Assembly (NCBI RefSeq): GCF_014197035.1
Contig: NZ_JACIEU010000032.1
Location: forward strand, 1-48,803
Reading direction: 5' to 3'
Origin: Sphingobium scionense
GTDB lineage: Bacteria; Pseudomonadota; Alphaproteobacteria; Sphingomonadales; Sphingomonadaceae
DNA length: 48,803 nucleotides
In this document: positions 1 through 7,216 of the stretch, in pieces
How positions within the stretch are numbered: position 1 is the stretch's first letter
Layout of the letters: the number at the start of each line of letters is the position of its first letter
Program-made: the position numbers and the translations under genes
Notes under the pieces: generated by a model
What the model was told of the DNA's origin: nothing
Database searches by the model: none
The model's input: only the letters and a program-made list of their open reading frames with translations

Positions 1-82
1 CAGGAAACCACCACTTTCTACCATTCCGGAAGGGCGCGGGGCCTCGAGGCGTGCTGCCTTATGTAGGTTTTCTGTTCCGTTG

Positions 83-838
83 CTACTCAACCCCCGTATC
101 CAGCTTCTCATCGACAAGCCGCTGCACAAGATCGGGATCGTCGGCATAGCCTTCCCCCTTGGGGGAGAACAGGTCGCCCGTGATGGTGCCGCCCGCTGCC
201 TGATAGGCATCCATACCGACAAAGCTGAACAGCCGGTGCCCGGTCGTCACCTTGGTTTCGGTAAGGGCACGGCGGACCTCATGGGCGGTGCGATAGCGTT
301 TCAGGATTCGCTCCTGCCGCTTGTGATCGTCGGTCAGGGTGAACGCCTGCGCGCAAGCGACGTCGATCCTATTGGCCGCAAGCGCGTTGATGACCTTCGG
401 GGAAAGAGCGGCGAGCGCCAGCGTCTTGCGGACCTCGGCCAGATCATAGAGGTAGCGATTGGCGATAGCTTCCTCGGTGAACCCCTCATCTCGCAAGGTC
501 GCAAAAGCCCGGATCGCGTCGGCGGGATGCATGTCCTCACGCTCTGCATTCTCCGCATAGCTAATCGATGTGGCATTCTTGCCGTCGCGCAATTCGCAGC
601 GCAACGTCGCATCGCGGCCCCATACCTTCGTCTTGACGTTATGGACGGCGGCCCGCCTGCGGCGTTCGCCAACGATAACCTCATATTTGCCGTCCTCGCG
701 GGCGATCACGACAAGGTTCTGAATCTGTCCATCCTCGGATGCCATGCTGGCAGCTAGGGACTCGATCCCGGTCTTGACCTTCCGAACATTGCGCGGGGTC
801 GCAACAAGATCATTCCAAAGAATATTGAGCGTCGTCAT
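83..838 (-). CDS. ParB/RepB/Spo0J-type partition protein, C-terminally short
   Basis: A 251-residue protein of the ParB nuclease-like family, which binds centromere-like sites in plasmid segregation or acts as a transcription regulator. The N-terminal ParB box is visible: GERRRRAA at residues 57-64 and ENAEREDMHP at 96-105, followed by a helix-turn-helix region (ITEEAIANRY-like segment around 115-145). The start is supported by AAGGAG eight bases before the ATG. Large ParB-like proteins of alphaproteobacterial plasmids normally continue for hundreds of residues after the segment DPDLVQRLVDEKL; here a TAG follows six residues later, and reading on in frame meets another stop within 8 codons. 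It therefore looks truncated, though it may be a naturally short variant. No ParA partner is in the window; one could lie to the left. Confidence 0.8.
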   Translation of the reverse strand: MTTLNILWNDLVATPRNVRKVKTGIESLAASMASEDGQIQNLVVIAREDGKYEVIVGERRRRAAVHNVKTKVWGRDATLRCELRDGKNATSISYAENAEREDMHPADAIRAFATLRDEGFTEEAIANRYLYDLAEVRKTLALAALSPKVINALAANRIDVACAQAFTLTDDHKRQERILKRYRTAHEVRRALTETKVTTGHRLFSFVGMDAYQAAGGTITGDLFSPKGEGYADDPDLVQRLVDEKLDTGVE

Positions 839-870
839 TTCATTTTCTCCTTGCTTTTCAATTGGCCGTC

Positions 871-899
871 AGGCCGATGGCTCCTTTCGCCATCGGCCT
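871..899 (-). promoter_or_regulatory. Perfect 11-bp hairpin in the leader of the parB-like gene
   Basis: Arms AGGCCGATGGC (871-881) and GCCATCGGCCT (889-899) are exactly complementary around a 7-base loop. On the minus strand the hairpin ends about 33 bases before the parB-like ATG, and no T-run follows it. It could therefore be an attenuator or operator rather than a simple terminator. Confidence 0.5.
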
Positions 900-1152
900 T
901 GGCGGACACGGACGCCCAAGAACGCGGAGGGAGAGGGGGGCAGCGAAAATCTGCCGGGGTGGTGCGGGCGCAGCGCAGCGAGCCTCGGTCCGGCTGATTA
1001 TCGTTGCTGGGGAGAGGGGGCCGCGCGCCCCTTTCCCCGACAGACACAAGGATCTCGCCGCCCTGGGCGGCGTCATTGATCGGCCGCGGCGTCGACCAGG
1101 CGGCATGGGTCGTGCCGGCGAGCTGGGCGACGTGGAAGCGGGCAGGGGGCGT

Positions 1153-1176
1153 TGCGGGGGGACGCGTCCCCCCGCA
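1153..1176. repeat. 24-bp perfect GC palindrome
   Basis: The sequence reads TGCGGGGGGACG followed by its exact reverse complement, centred on an MluI-like ACGCGT. It lies between the parB-like gene and the DUF6771 gene. Roles such as a centromere-like parS site or a terminator are possible but unproven. Confidence 0.55.
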
Positions 1177-1278
1177 GAGGGGGTAGGGCGAGACGGCGAA
1201 GCGGCTCGAACTCAGGGGGAGACTTCCCCCCTCGATCGCGTAACCCGGACCTCCGAAGCCCGAAGGCTCTCTACGGCG

Positions 1279-1500
1279 CTATTGGGGAGCGCGTTCGCCT
1301 TCGGGCCTGACATCAAGCGGCAGCGCGAGTTGATTGGCGTCGGGGCTAGACGTGCCGATCAATTCTTCGATGATCGCGGCCGCCAGTGCATTTGCGGCCC
1401 GCTCGCGTAACTCTTCGTCCGGCATCGTCAAACCAACGCGCGCCCATCCCGGCGCCGCCAGAATGATGGCGGATAGCGCATCCTGTTCGATTCGTTCCAT
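1279..1500 (-). CDS. DUF6771 family small protein
   Basis: A 73-residue protein. The N-terminal pattern (MERIEQDALSAIILAAPGWA, then VGLTMPDE) and the short tail with QLALPL match what I recall of DUF6771, a family seen almost only in sphingomonads and often on their plasmids. Its function is unknown. There is no obvious Shine-Dalgarno sequence before the ATG at 1500. The gene lies between the recombinase-like and parB-like genes on the same strand, with a 55-base gap upstream. Confidence 0.75.
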   Translation of the reverse strand: MERIEQDALSAIILAAPGWARVGLTMPDEELRERAANALAAAIIEELIGTSSPDANQLALPLDVRPEGERAPQ

Positions 1501-1555
1501 AGAACGATGAGAACAAAAAAAGAACGAAAAGGCAAGATGCGCCGGCGGTGCCGGG

Positions 1556-2107
1556 CTATTCCATGCGCTTGCGGAGTCGATAGATCGTCGGCCGACTAAC
1601 GCCGAGCTGACGTGCCACGTCTGACACGCTCTGCTTTTCCAGCATTTCCGCTACCTTAGGCCAATCCTCGTCCGCGAGGGCGTCCTTTCGGCCGCGGCGG
1701 ACGCGGCGCTTGCTCTCGGATTCGGCATAAACTTCCGCGTTCTGGACTTTGGCGGCGGCCGCGAGCGCTCCGACAACAGCGCGGCCTCCATCGACACCAT
1801 CGGGGTCGAGCTTCAGCGGTTCGGCCAGCGTGCGCACACCGCATCCGAGGCAAATAATCGACCAAATCGTTGCAACCAGGTCAGGAAGCGAAGATGCCAC
1901 TCGATCGAGGCTGCCAGTGACGAAGATATCACCCTTCTCAAGATCCTCGATAGCAGCGGCACGCTGCGCAAAGCGACGGGTAGGGCGCTGGGGAAGATCA
2001 TCGCGGAAAATGATCTTACAGCCTGCCTTGCGCAATGCTTTTTCCTGATCGTCCAGCGACGGGCCGGTAAGCGTTGCGCGCGCATAACCAATCAAACGCG
2101 CTGCCAT
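1556..2107 (-). CDS. Serine recombinase (resolvase) homologue, probably catalytically inactive
   Basis: A 183-residue protein with the resolvase/invertase fold signature. The start at 2107 is chosen because GGGGAGG lies about seven bases before that ATG. The N-terminus IGYARATLTGPSLDDQ aligns without gaps to the canonical GYARVSTSQQSLD motif, but the nucleophilic serine (Ser10 of gamma-delta resolvase) is a threonine (Thr12). In the second active-site motif LDRLGR, the sequence is LDRVASS, so the second arginine is also lost. The C-terminal HTH_7 domain is intact (SVSDVARQLGVSRPTIYRLR). I infer a DNA-binding protein that no longer cuts DNA, perhaps a regulator or partition helper. Similar degenerate recombinases occur in sphingomonad plasmid backbones, as far as I recall. 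Confidence 0.8.
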   Translation of the reverse strand: MAARLIGYARATLTGPSLDDQEKALRKAGCKIIFRDDLPQRPTRRFAQRAAAIEDLEKGDIFVTGSLDRVASSLPDLVATIWSIICLGCGVRTLAEPLKLDPDGVDGGRAVVGALAAAAKVQNAEVYAESESKRRVRRGRKDALADEDWPKVAEMLEKQSVSDVARQLGVSRPTIYRLRKRME

Positions 2108-2485
2108 CGGAGCCTCCCCTGCGTTGTGGGAAGGTAGCCTTGCAATGCTGGCGAAATTGGCATGATCGATGGCCGCGGTCCGGGCAGGCGCTGCACAACC
2201 GAAAAAATCGCGCCCTGCCGGCGACGCGTCTCCGGGGCGAGAGGCGTGCCGGCCCAAAGCCGGGTGTTGGAAACACTGGCACAGCGCAGCGCGCATGCGC
2301 CTTTACCGTTGCCGGTTGGACATGCGCGCATGCCACCCGGCCGAAATGCCGACCGAGAAGCTGCGCTTGAAAGGTTTCCATGCCTCAGCTCACGTCTCCG
2401 TGAGTTGCCTTGATCTCTAATCGGCCAAAGCACGAAGGCCAAGAGACTTTGCTGAGGCTGAGGAACGCGCACACCCCGAACGAGG
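2108..2485. other. Intergenic stretch, no gene seen
   Basis: These 378 bases between repA and the recombinase-like gene carry no frame with a recognisable product. Two short perfect palindromes are visible, GCGCATGCGC (2291-2300) and CATGCGCGCATG (2321-2332), 20 bases apart. They may form a structure downstream of repA or act as binding sites. The Shine-Dalgarno of the recombinase-like gene lies at the left edge. Confidence 0.55.
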
Positions 2486-3388
2486 TCAAACAGCGGGCAC
2501 AAGCTGAGTGGTCAGGGGAATAGGATGCGAGCGGGTTCGATTCGCGCGAGGCGTGATAACAACCGTTGTAAGCACCTCGCGTCGGCGCGGCTTGGGCGCA
2601 CCGGGTTTTGGCGGCACCACGACATCATAAAGCGCCATCTGATATTCCGGAAGCTCATCAGCCTCGGCGATGCCTTTCAGGGTATGTTTGAAGCGCGGCG
2701 CCGTATCGTTGCTGCCGACATGGCGACGAAGCACCTCGATCTCGATCTCCCATGGTTCGTCGCCGTCGCAATGGGAGCGCGCCAGCTCGTATAGGCGCCG
2801 TTCGATCGGCCCCAGCGAGAAGTAATCATGATGATAGGCGAGGATGCGCTGATCCAGCTTGATCGCGCGATATAGCCAGTCGCAAAGCCGGACGCGAACC
2901 GCCTTCAGCCTCTTATCGCCCCCGCGCCCGCGCGTCGAATAAGCCAGCTTGGCCTCAGCGAGCCAAGAGAAGTAACCTTCTTCGCCCTCGCCGCCGGTCT
3001 CGATGTTGGTCCGGATCTGCGTGCCCTGAAGTCGTGACAAGGCTTCAGAAAGGCGAGTGTAGGAGCGAGCCGAAAGACTGGTTCCTGTCACCCGGAAAAA
3101 GTCATGCGCGGTGAACGTAAAATCCTGCCCGACCGGCTCGCCTTCGCGGAGCTTCGCGGCCATGAGGCTGGCGATGTAGAGCACGATTTCTTTATCATAG
3201 ATGGTGGCGACCCCATTTTGGCTTGGGCGCACCTCGATCGACACATTCTCCGAATGATATTCGATCGGTTTCATCTGGGCGGTTTTGGTGAGGGCGAAGA
3301 AGGGGAAGGCCATAATGGACCGCTCACCCCGAACATCACCATGCAGGGGGCTGTCGAATACAAAAAGGTCGCCTTGGCTGGAGGCCAC
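2486..3388 (-). CDS. repA: Replication initiator RepA (RPA family)
   Basis: A 300-residue plasmid replication initiator. Recognisable segments are FPFFALTKTAQMKPIEY, the GVATIYDKEIVLYIAS block, and SLGPIERRLYELARSHCG-like winged-helix sequence, which match the replication initiator protein A family of alpha- and betaproteobacterial plasmids. The longest frame runs upstream through two iterons, which is unlikely to be coding. The best start is a GTG at 3388, preceded five bases away by AGAGGAAGGA; this gives an N-terminus containing DLFVFD, as in relatives that start with a DLF-type segment. The ATG at 3313 is an alternative. Iterons begin 20 bases upstream, so RepA probably represses its own promoter while binding the origin. 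The tail is rich in basic and proline residues. Confidence 0.88.
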   Translation of the reverse strand: MASSQGDLFVFDSPLHGDVRGERSIMAFPFFALTKTAQMKPIEYHSENVSIEVRPSQNGVATIYDKEIVLYIASLMAAKLREGEPVGQDFTFTAHDFFRVTGTSLSARSYTRLSEALSRLQGTQIRTNIETGGEGEEGYFSWLAEAKLAYSTRGRGGDKRLKAVRVRLCDWLYRAIKLDQRILAYHHDYFSLGPIERRLYELARSHCDGDEPWEIEIEVLRRHVGSNDTAPRFKHTLKGIAEADELPEYQMALYDVVVPPKPGAPKPRRREVLTTVVITPRANRTRSHPIPLTTQLVPAV

Positions 3389-3407
3389 CCCGGTCCTTCC
3401 TCTTTCT

Positions 3408-3851
3408 GATCGCCGAAAGCACGAATCCGCCGCGCTTTTTCCGATTCTCAGATTGTCCCCGCTCCGATGCGAAGTAAACCGGGACACCCCCTTCCATCGC
3501 TGAAAGCACGAATCTTTGACGCATTTCCGGCGGTTTGGAGAACGGTTTTGCACGATACGTTGAGGCCGATCGCCGGAAAATGACCGTTCGATTCGTGCTT
3601 TCGCCGATTCTTGGGCACGCCCGGATTCGTGCTTTCAGCGATTCAAGGCAACCTGATTCGCATAGACGAATCGACAATGCCCGTGCGGCGGCTGCTTTCG
3701 TGCTTTCGCCGATGGCTGGATTTGGGTCCACGAGCGCCGAAATCCGCGCAATCGTGGGATCGGCATTGTCGGAAACCCCGGAAAACAGCGATTTTTCTTT
3801 GCCGCGAGCGTCGCGCCCGGTCGATTTTCGATCATCGCCGAAAGCACGTTC
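3408..3851. repeat. Iteron cluster, probable RepA-type origin of replication
   Basis: Six copies of a 19-bp repeat with consensus GATTCGTGCTTTCGCCGAT or its reverse complement. Reverse-oriented copies are at 3408-3427, 3496-3514 and 3833-3851. Forward copies are at 3590-3608, 3624-3642 and 3695-3713. The core TCGTGCTTTC or GAAAGCACGA is kept in the first five; the copy at 3833 has GTT after GAAAGCAC. A degenerate copy may lie at 3431-3447. The field fills the gap between repC and repA, where an initiator-binding origin is expected. Mixed orientation with the inner three pointing one way and the outer three the other is notable. Confidence 0.85.
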
Positions 3852-3868
3852 GTTCGTTGGATCGAGCA

Positions 3869-5137
3869 TCACTGGATCTCCGCCGCCTCGCGGAGACCAT
3901 GAAAGGTCCGGCCTAGGTGCAGCTCACCGATCGTCGCGCGCTGGGTCATGGCGCGCAGATAGCCGCCAGCGTTGGTCACTTGGCCCTCGCGTTCCTTGTG
4001 CGCGACGGCGATCATCGCCGCGGCCGCACCGCGCCGGCCCATTATCCGGCAGGCTTCCCGCCAGGTGTGATTGTTGATGAAGAGATAGGTCGCCTGCTGC
4101 TCAGCGATGGCGATCAAATCGCGCCACGTTCGAGTGCTGAGGTCCAGTTCCCAGCAAATCTCGCTGCACGCCTTGCCGATAAAATCGACGTCGATCCCGT
4201 ATTTGTCGAGGTCCGTTTCGACACGCGATGCCGGTGAAGAAGAAGCGCCTCCCTCGCCGCTACTGCCCCCTGCCAAGCTATTACGTATTTCTGCATTAGC
4301 AGGTTGGAGTTGGGTTGTAGTTGTATAGTGGGTGCAATTCGCTTCATCGGTGGGTGTAATATCTACTGAATTATCCACCAATTTTCGGGCGTCTTGCGCA
4401 CCGTCAGCGGCCGTCGAGGCGGTGATGAAGGCGAGATGGACGCGGCGCTTGCGAAGCTCGATCTGATGCACGAGGCGGGCAAGGGCTTCGATATCGGTAA
4501 GGCCCCGTGCATGGTCGACGATCATGCGGGCCGTCTCGACTTCCTCCAGCCAGTTACAGCCCTCTAGGCCCTCATCAATGGCCGTCTGGGCGAGCTGAGC
4601 AATCGTCTTGCGCGCAATGGTGAGCCGCCGGCGCAGTTCCTGCTTCTCGCGACGAACGGCTGTGGCACGCTCGGCGATCTCGGTAAACTCCATCATGCGC
4701 GCGCCGATCGGCCGCAGGTCGAAGCCGTAGCCCCAGACAATATAACCATCGTCGCCACGCGCACCGCCACGATGGCCATTCGGAGAATCCTGCGCGACGA
4801 TCAGGCGCAGCATTATGGCCTTGCGCAGCAGGTTTTGCACCTGCCGCACCTCTACCCCCAGCTCCTCCGCCAAGCGCTCGTTGCTGGGCCAGACTAAAGG
4901 CTGGCGGCCTTCCTGCCAGTCCTGTGGCTTTGTCCATGCGAAAAGCAGGTCGATCAGACGCACGATCCGAGCGCTGGCGCCTATGCTGGTCGCGGCGCGC
5001 TTGAAAGCGGCAAGGGCCTGACCATGGGTGGTGCGGCCTGAAAAGCCCCGGAACTGCTGGGCAGTCGCCTCAGCCGCCGCGAAATGCGTATCGTAGCGCC
5101 TATATCCGGCGCCTGGTTGCGGGATAGACAACATCAT
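3869..5137 (-). CDS. repC: Replication initiator RepC (RP-C family)
   Basis: A 422-residue initiator of the RepC family known from repABC replicons. The N-terminal RP-C domain includes ALAAFKRAATSIGASARIV, then LLFAWTKPQDW and VWPSNERLAEELGVEVRQV (a winged-helix/HTH region, residues about 55-125). The C-terminal RP-C_C domain includes ISTRTWRDL-like sequence and GGYLRAMTQRATIGELHLGRTF at the end. Between them is a low-complexity linker (residues about 255-310, rich in T, N, S and G) whose DNA is AT-rich, as in classic repC genes that hold their own origin. The start at 5137 has GGAG seven bases upstream; an ATG at 5173 is possible. RepA and RepC together are typical of one class of sphingomonad megaplasmid. 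Confidence 0.88.
   Translation of the reverse strand: MMLSIPQPGAGYRRYDTHFAAAEATAQQFRGFSGRTTHGQALAAFKRAATSIGASARIVRLIDLLFAWTKPQDWQEGRQPLVWPSNERLAEELGVEVRQVQNLLRKAIMLRLIVAQDSPNGHRGGARGDDGYIVWGYGFDLRPIGARMMEFTEIAERATAVRREKQELRRRLTIARKTIAQLAQTAIDEGLEGCNWLEEVETARMIVDHARGLTDIEALARLVHQIELRKRRVHLAFITASTAADGAQDARKLVDNSVDITPTDEANCTHYTTTTQLQPANAEIRNSLAGGSSGEGGASSSPASRVETDLDKYGIDVDFIGKACSEICWELDLSTRTWRDLIAIAEQQATYLFINNHTWREACRIMGRRGAAAAMIAVAHKEREGQVTNAGGYLRAMTQRATIGELHLGRTFHGLREAAEIQ
4280..4390. other. AT-rich segment inside repC, candidate RepC origin
   Basis: This stretch is clearly lower in GC than its surroundings. It contains two near-identical 11-mers, GTGGGTGCAAT (4328-4338) and GTGGGTGTAAT (4350-4360), spaced 22 bases or two helical turns. 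Eleven bases further on is TTATCCACC (4371-4379), which matches the DnaA box in eight of nine positions. In repABC plasmids the origin lies in just such a segment of repC, so I infer the same here. Confidence 0.45.
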
Positions 5138-5206
5138 TCGGTCACTCCAATTCTGGAGCCCGTGCGGACACAAAAGATCCGTGGCGCGGAATCGCGCGTT
5201 TAGGAC

Positions 5207-5297
5207 TTGTTGTTTATCGAAGGACCGTATAGCTAGAGGTCGTCACACCGGCTTGCTTGCAGGCCCTCGAAAAGCCCGGCCACTGGCCGGGTTTTTT
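5207..5297 (+). ncRNA. Candidate counter-transcribed RNA regulating repC
   Basis: A possible promoter reads TTGTTG (5207-5212), 15 bases, TATAGC (5228-5233), which would start RNA near 5240. A strong intrinsic terminator ends it at 5297, giving a transcript of about 58 bases. It runs on the opposite strand to repC and antisense to the repC leader, ending away from repC. This is the size, position and orientation of the small antisense RNA that controls copy number and incompatibility in repABC plasmids. The promoter spacing is short, so the call is tentative. Confidence 0.45.
5275..5297 (+). terminator. Intrinsic terminator upstream of repC
   Basis: CCCGGCC (5275-5281), loop ACT, GGCCGGG (5285-5291), then six T (5292-5297). 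Flanking AAA bases on the left can pair with the T-run, so the stem may extend further. This is the clearest intrinsic terminator I found in the window. Confidence 0.85.
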
Positions 5298-5303
5298 ATG
5301 CCC

Positions 5304-5717
5304 TCACCAAAGCTCCTTCCGCGCGTCGTTCATCCGCTGGCAGCGCGCGCGCCCTTTGCTGCCGGATTTCCACATGCGCAGCCGCCCCGTCGGTTCGGCG
5401 AACCTTTTCGCGAGAATCGGGAGGGCATGGCTGTGCATGGTCAAGACATCGCCGGAGCGGCCCTGCATGACCACCCGCGAATCCTCGTGCTTTTGGCGAT
5501 ATGCTCCACGAAGATTCGTGCCATCGGCGATAATGACAGCGAAACAAGCTGGATCGGGAAGCCATCTTAGCCGCAGATCGCGATTTGGACGCGATCGTCG
5601 CATAGTCAGACGCGATAACTCTATTGATATCTTCGGTGCTTTACTCTGACCCAGCACGGAAGAACGATAACAACTTTCCGCATAATTACCGACTTCATGC
5701 GGATATCTCAGGCTCAT
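5304..5717 (-). CDS. Hypothetical protein, uncertain
   Basis: A possible 137-residue protein upstream of repC on the same strand, starting MSLRYPHEVGN with GAGAGG just before the ATG. It is basic, and its middle (DPACFAVIIADGTNLRG) looks protein-like, but I do not recognise a family. It may be non-coding sequence that happens to stay open. The rest of the 5138-5843 gap holds the candidate antisense RNA on its left and the conjugation promoter on its right. Confidence 0.3.
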   Translation of the reverse strand: MSLRYPHEVGNYAESCYRSSVLGQSKAPKISIELSRLTMRRSRPNRDLRLRWLPDPACFAVIIADGTNLRGAYRQKHEDSRVVMQGRSGDVLTMHSHALPILAKRFAEPTGRLRMWKSGSKGRARCQRMNDARKELW

Positions 5718-5764
5718 CCTCTCTGTCTCCCCCGACTCCCGACTCCTGATCGCAATTATGCCTG

Positions 5765-5810
5765 TGTAACGATGCTTGCCCTTGTAAAACAATAGGGCTA
5801 TTATGTTACA
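5765..5810 (+). promoter_or_regulatory. Promoter and operator of the conjugation operon
   Basis: A good sigma70-type promoter: TTGCCC (5776-5781), 17-base spacer, TATTAT (5799-5804), about 40 bases before the first conjugation gene. Two inverted repeats frame it: TGTAAC (5765-5770) with GTTACA (5805-5810) outside, and GCCCT (5778-5782) with AGGGC (5794-5798) inside. The nested dyads suggest repression of transfer genes by a plasmid-encoded regulator, which is inference. Confidence 0.7.
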
Positions 5811-5843
5811 ACAACAGATCGCCCATAAGAAGGGGGAGGAGAG

Positions 5844-6206
5844 ATGCGAAAGCCTCTGGCCGTCTCAGCAAGCGTAGCGCTGCTCGCCACGTTTGCGCCT
5901 GCACCGGCCCTCGCAAGCGATTTCGGCTGTCAGGTTCTGTTGTGCCTCTCCAATCCGGGCGGGCCAACACAATATCAGCAATGCGTTCCGCCAATCTCGA
6001 AGCTGTGGCGTCAGCTCGCGTTGGGCAAGCCTTTTCCGTCCTGCACGGCGGGCGGCGTCGTCAAAACCAAGGTGCGCAATAAGGACAGCAGCACGCGGCG
6101 CCGGGTCGAAATGACCTATGCCGACGGGCGGGTCGTAACCTATTCGCTCGCCGGCATCGAGCGAGCGGCGTCCAATGAAGCGGTGGGTCAGGTCCGCTCG
6201 CAATGA
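5844..6206 (+). CDS. TrbM/KikA-like conjugal transfer protein
   Basis: A 120-residue secreted protein. It has a signal peptide (VALLATFAPAPALA, cleaved before SDFGC) and the TrbM/KikA-family block CQVLLCLSNPGGPTQYQQCV followed by PPISKLWR and KPFPSC, with several cysteines likely in periplasmic disulfides. Members occur in conjugation clusters of many broad-host-range plasmids, but the exact role is unclear. It is the first gene of the operon, with AGGAGGAGAG just upstream, and its stop overlaps the start of virB1 (ATGA). Confidence 0.75.
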   Translation: MRKPLAVSASVALLATFAPAPALASDFGCQVLLCLSNPGGPTQYQQCVPPISKLWRQLALGKPFPSCTAGGVVKTKVRNKDSSTRRRVEMTYADGRVVTYSLAGIERAASNEAVGQVRSQ

Positions 6207-6883
6207 TTGTTTCGTTCGCCATGGCCCTCGATCTGGCGCGGCAATGCGCTCCGTCGGTGGCCCCAGCGACGATTCTCGCGATTGCTCATGCCGAAAGCGA
6301 ACTCGATACGCTGGCGATCAACGTCAACGGCGGCCCCAAGCTGCGGCCTGCCACCAGCGCGGCCGACGCCGCGGCACTAGCCCAGCGCTATATCGCCGCA
6401 GGCTACAGCGTCGATCTGGGCCTTGGTCAGATCAACAGTAACAATCTCGGATGGCTCGGCCTGAGCGTCGAGGACACATTCGATCCTTGCCGAAATCTTG
6501 CAGCAGCCGCGCGCGTTATCGGCCTAAATTACAGCACGGCCGCGCGCGGGGGCGCGAGCGGGCCAGAAGCAATGGGGATCGCGCTTTCGCTTTATAATAC
6601 CGGGAAGCCGCGCCGGGGTTTTGCCAACGGCTATGTGGCGCGCGTTTACCGCTCGGCCGCGATCGTCAGGCGAGGACTTGGCGCAGCGGCCCCGGCTCCG
6701 CCTCAAGCGGTTGCAAGAGGGGAGGGGCGATCCACCCCCATCGCGCCAGCGCCGCCTCCGACGCCTTCCGAGGTCGCTCAAGCCGCACCCAAATGGGACG
6801 TGTTCGCGCGGCCCGCCGCGCCAGCGCTCATTTTCGGCCGCCTCAAGGAAGTCGAGGAGCTTCAAGGAGAAATGATGCAATGA
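6203..6883 (+). CDS. virB1: VirB1-type lytic transglycosylase
   Basis: A 226-residue peptidoglycan hydrolase that opens the cell wall for assembly of the type IV secretion channel. The SLT domain fills residues 1-150: the catalytic glutamate is in IAHAESELDTLAIN, followed by VDLGLGQINSNNLGWLGL and LSLYNTGKPRRGFANGYV. The C-terminal third is proline- and alanine-rich (residues about 160-205), as in other VirB1 proteins. There is no clear signal peptide. It overlaps its neighbours by ATGA junctions on both sides, indicating translational coupling. Confidence 0.92.
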   Translation: MIVSFAMALDLARQCAPSVAPATILAIAHAESELDTLAINVNGGPKLRPATSAADAAALAQRYIAAGYSVDLGLGQINSNNLGWLGLSVEDTFDPCRNLAAAARVIGLNYSTAARGGASGPEAMGIALSLYNTGKPRRGFANGYVARVYRSAAIVRRGLGAAAPAPPQAVARGEGRSTPIAPAPPPTPSEVAQAAPKWDVFARPAAPALIFGRLKEVEELQGEMMQ

Positions 6884-7212
6884 CCTTTCCGCGTGTCGTC
6901 CGTCCGCTGCCGGTCAATCTACCGGCGATCAAACGATGCTTCGGCCTGCTCGTGCTGGCCGCTGCGGTGAGCATGGTGATGACCGATCCGGCCTATGCGC
7001 AGGCGGCTGACGGCATCACGTCGATGGCGCAGAATATCCTTTCCTGGCTGACCGGCACGTTTGCCAAGACCATTTCGGTCATCGCGGTCGTGATCGTCGG
7101 TTTTATGTTCTTTACGGGCCGCGCCAGCCTGCCGCTCCTCGTTACCATCATTGTCGGCATATTCATCGTGTTCAGCGCGGAGTGGATAGTCGATACGATT
7201 ACGGGAGGCTGA
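6880..7212 (+). CDS. virB2: VirB2 major pilin
   Basis: A 110-residue pilin precursor. The start at 6880 is the ATGA overlap with virB1. A long signal sequence (CFGLLVLAAAVSMVMTDPAYA) precedes a mature part of about 70 residues with two membrane helices (ISVIAVVIVGFMFFTGRAS and LLVTIIVGIFIVFSAEWIV). This matches the usual TrbC/VirB2 layout. The short loop between the helices is FTGRASLP. Confidence 0.9.
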   Translation: MTFPRVVRPLPVNLPAIKRCFGLLVLAAAVSMVMTDPAYAQAADGITSMAQNILSWLTGTFAKTISVIAVVIVGFMFFTGRASLPLLVTIIVGIFIVFSAEWIVDTITGG

Positions 7213-7216
7213 TCCC

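Larger units (their letters stand above)
839..1278. other. Non-coding GC-rich stretch with four hairpins
   Basis: I see no convincing gene in these 440 bases. The short frames here have no recognisable product and no good start. The segment holds four inverted repeats: 871-899, 1009-1038, a perfect 24-bp palindrome at 1153-1176, and GGGGGA/TCCCCC arms at 1215-1230. They are dominated by runs of five to six G or C. They could be transcription terminators, attenuators for the parB-like gene, or protein-binding sites; the sequence alone does not decide. Confidence 0.6.

Noticed and set aside
835..1047. A 70-codon frame overlapping the parB-like start by ATGA
   Set aside because: The overlap looks like coupling, but the sequence is low-complexity, crosses the 871-899 hairpin and matches no family I know.
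3389..3553. N-terminal extension of RepA
   Set aside because: The frame stays open, but it runs through two iterons, and the GTG at 3388 has a strong ribosome site.
3408..3851. CRISPR array
   Set aside because: The repeats are 19 bp, in both orientations and unevenly spaced, and no cas genes are present; they fit iterons.
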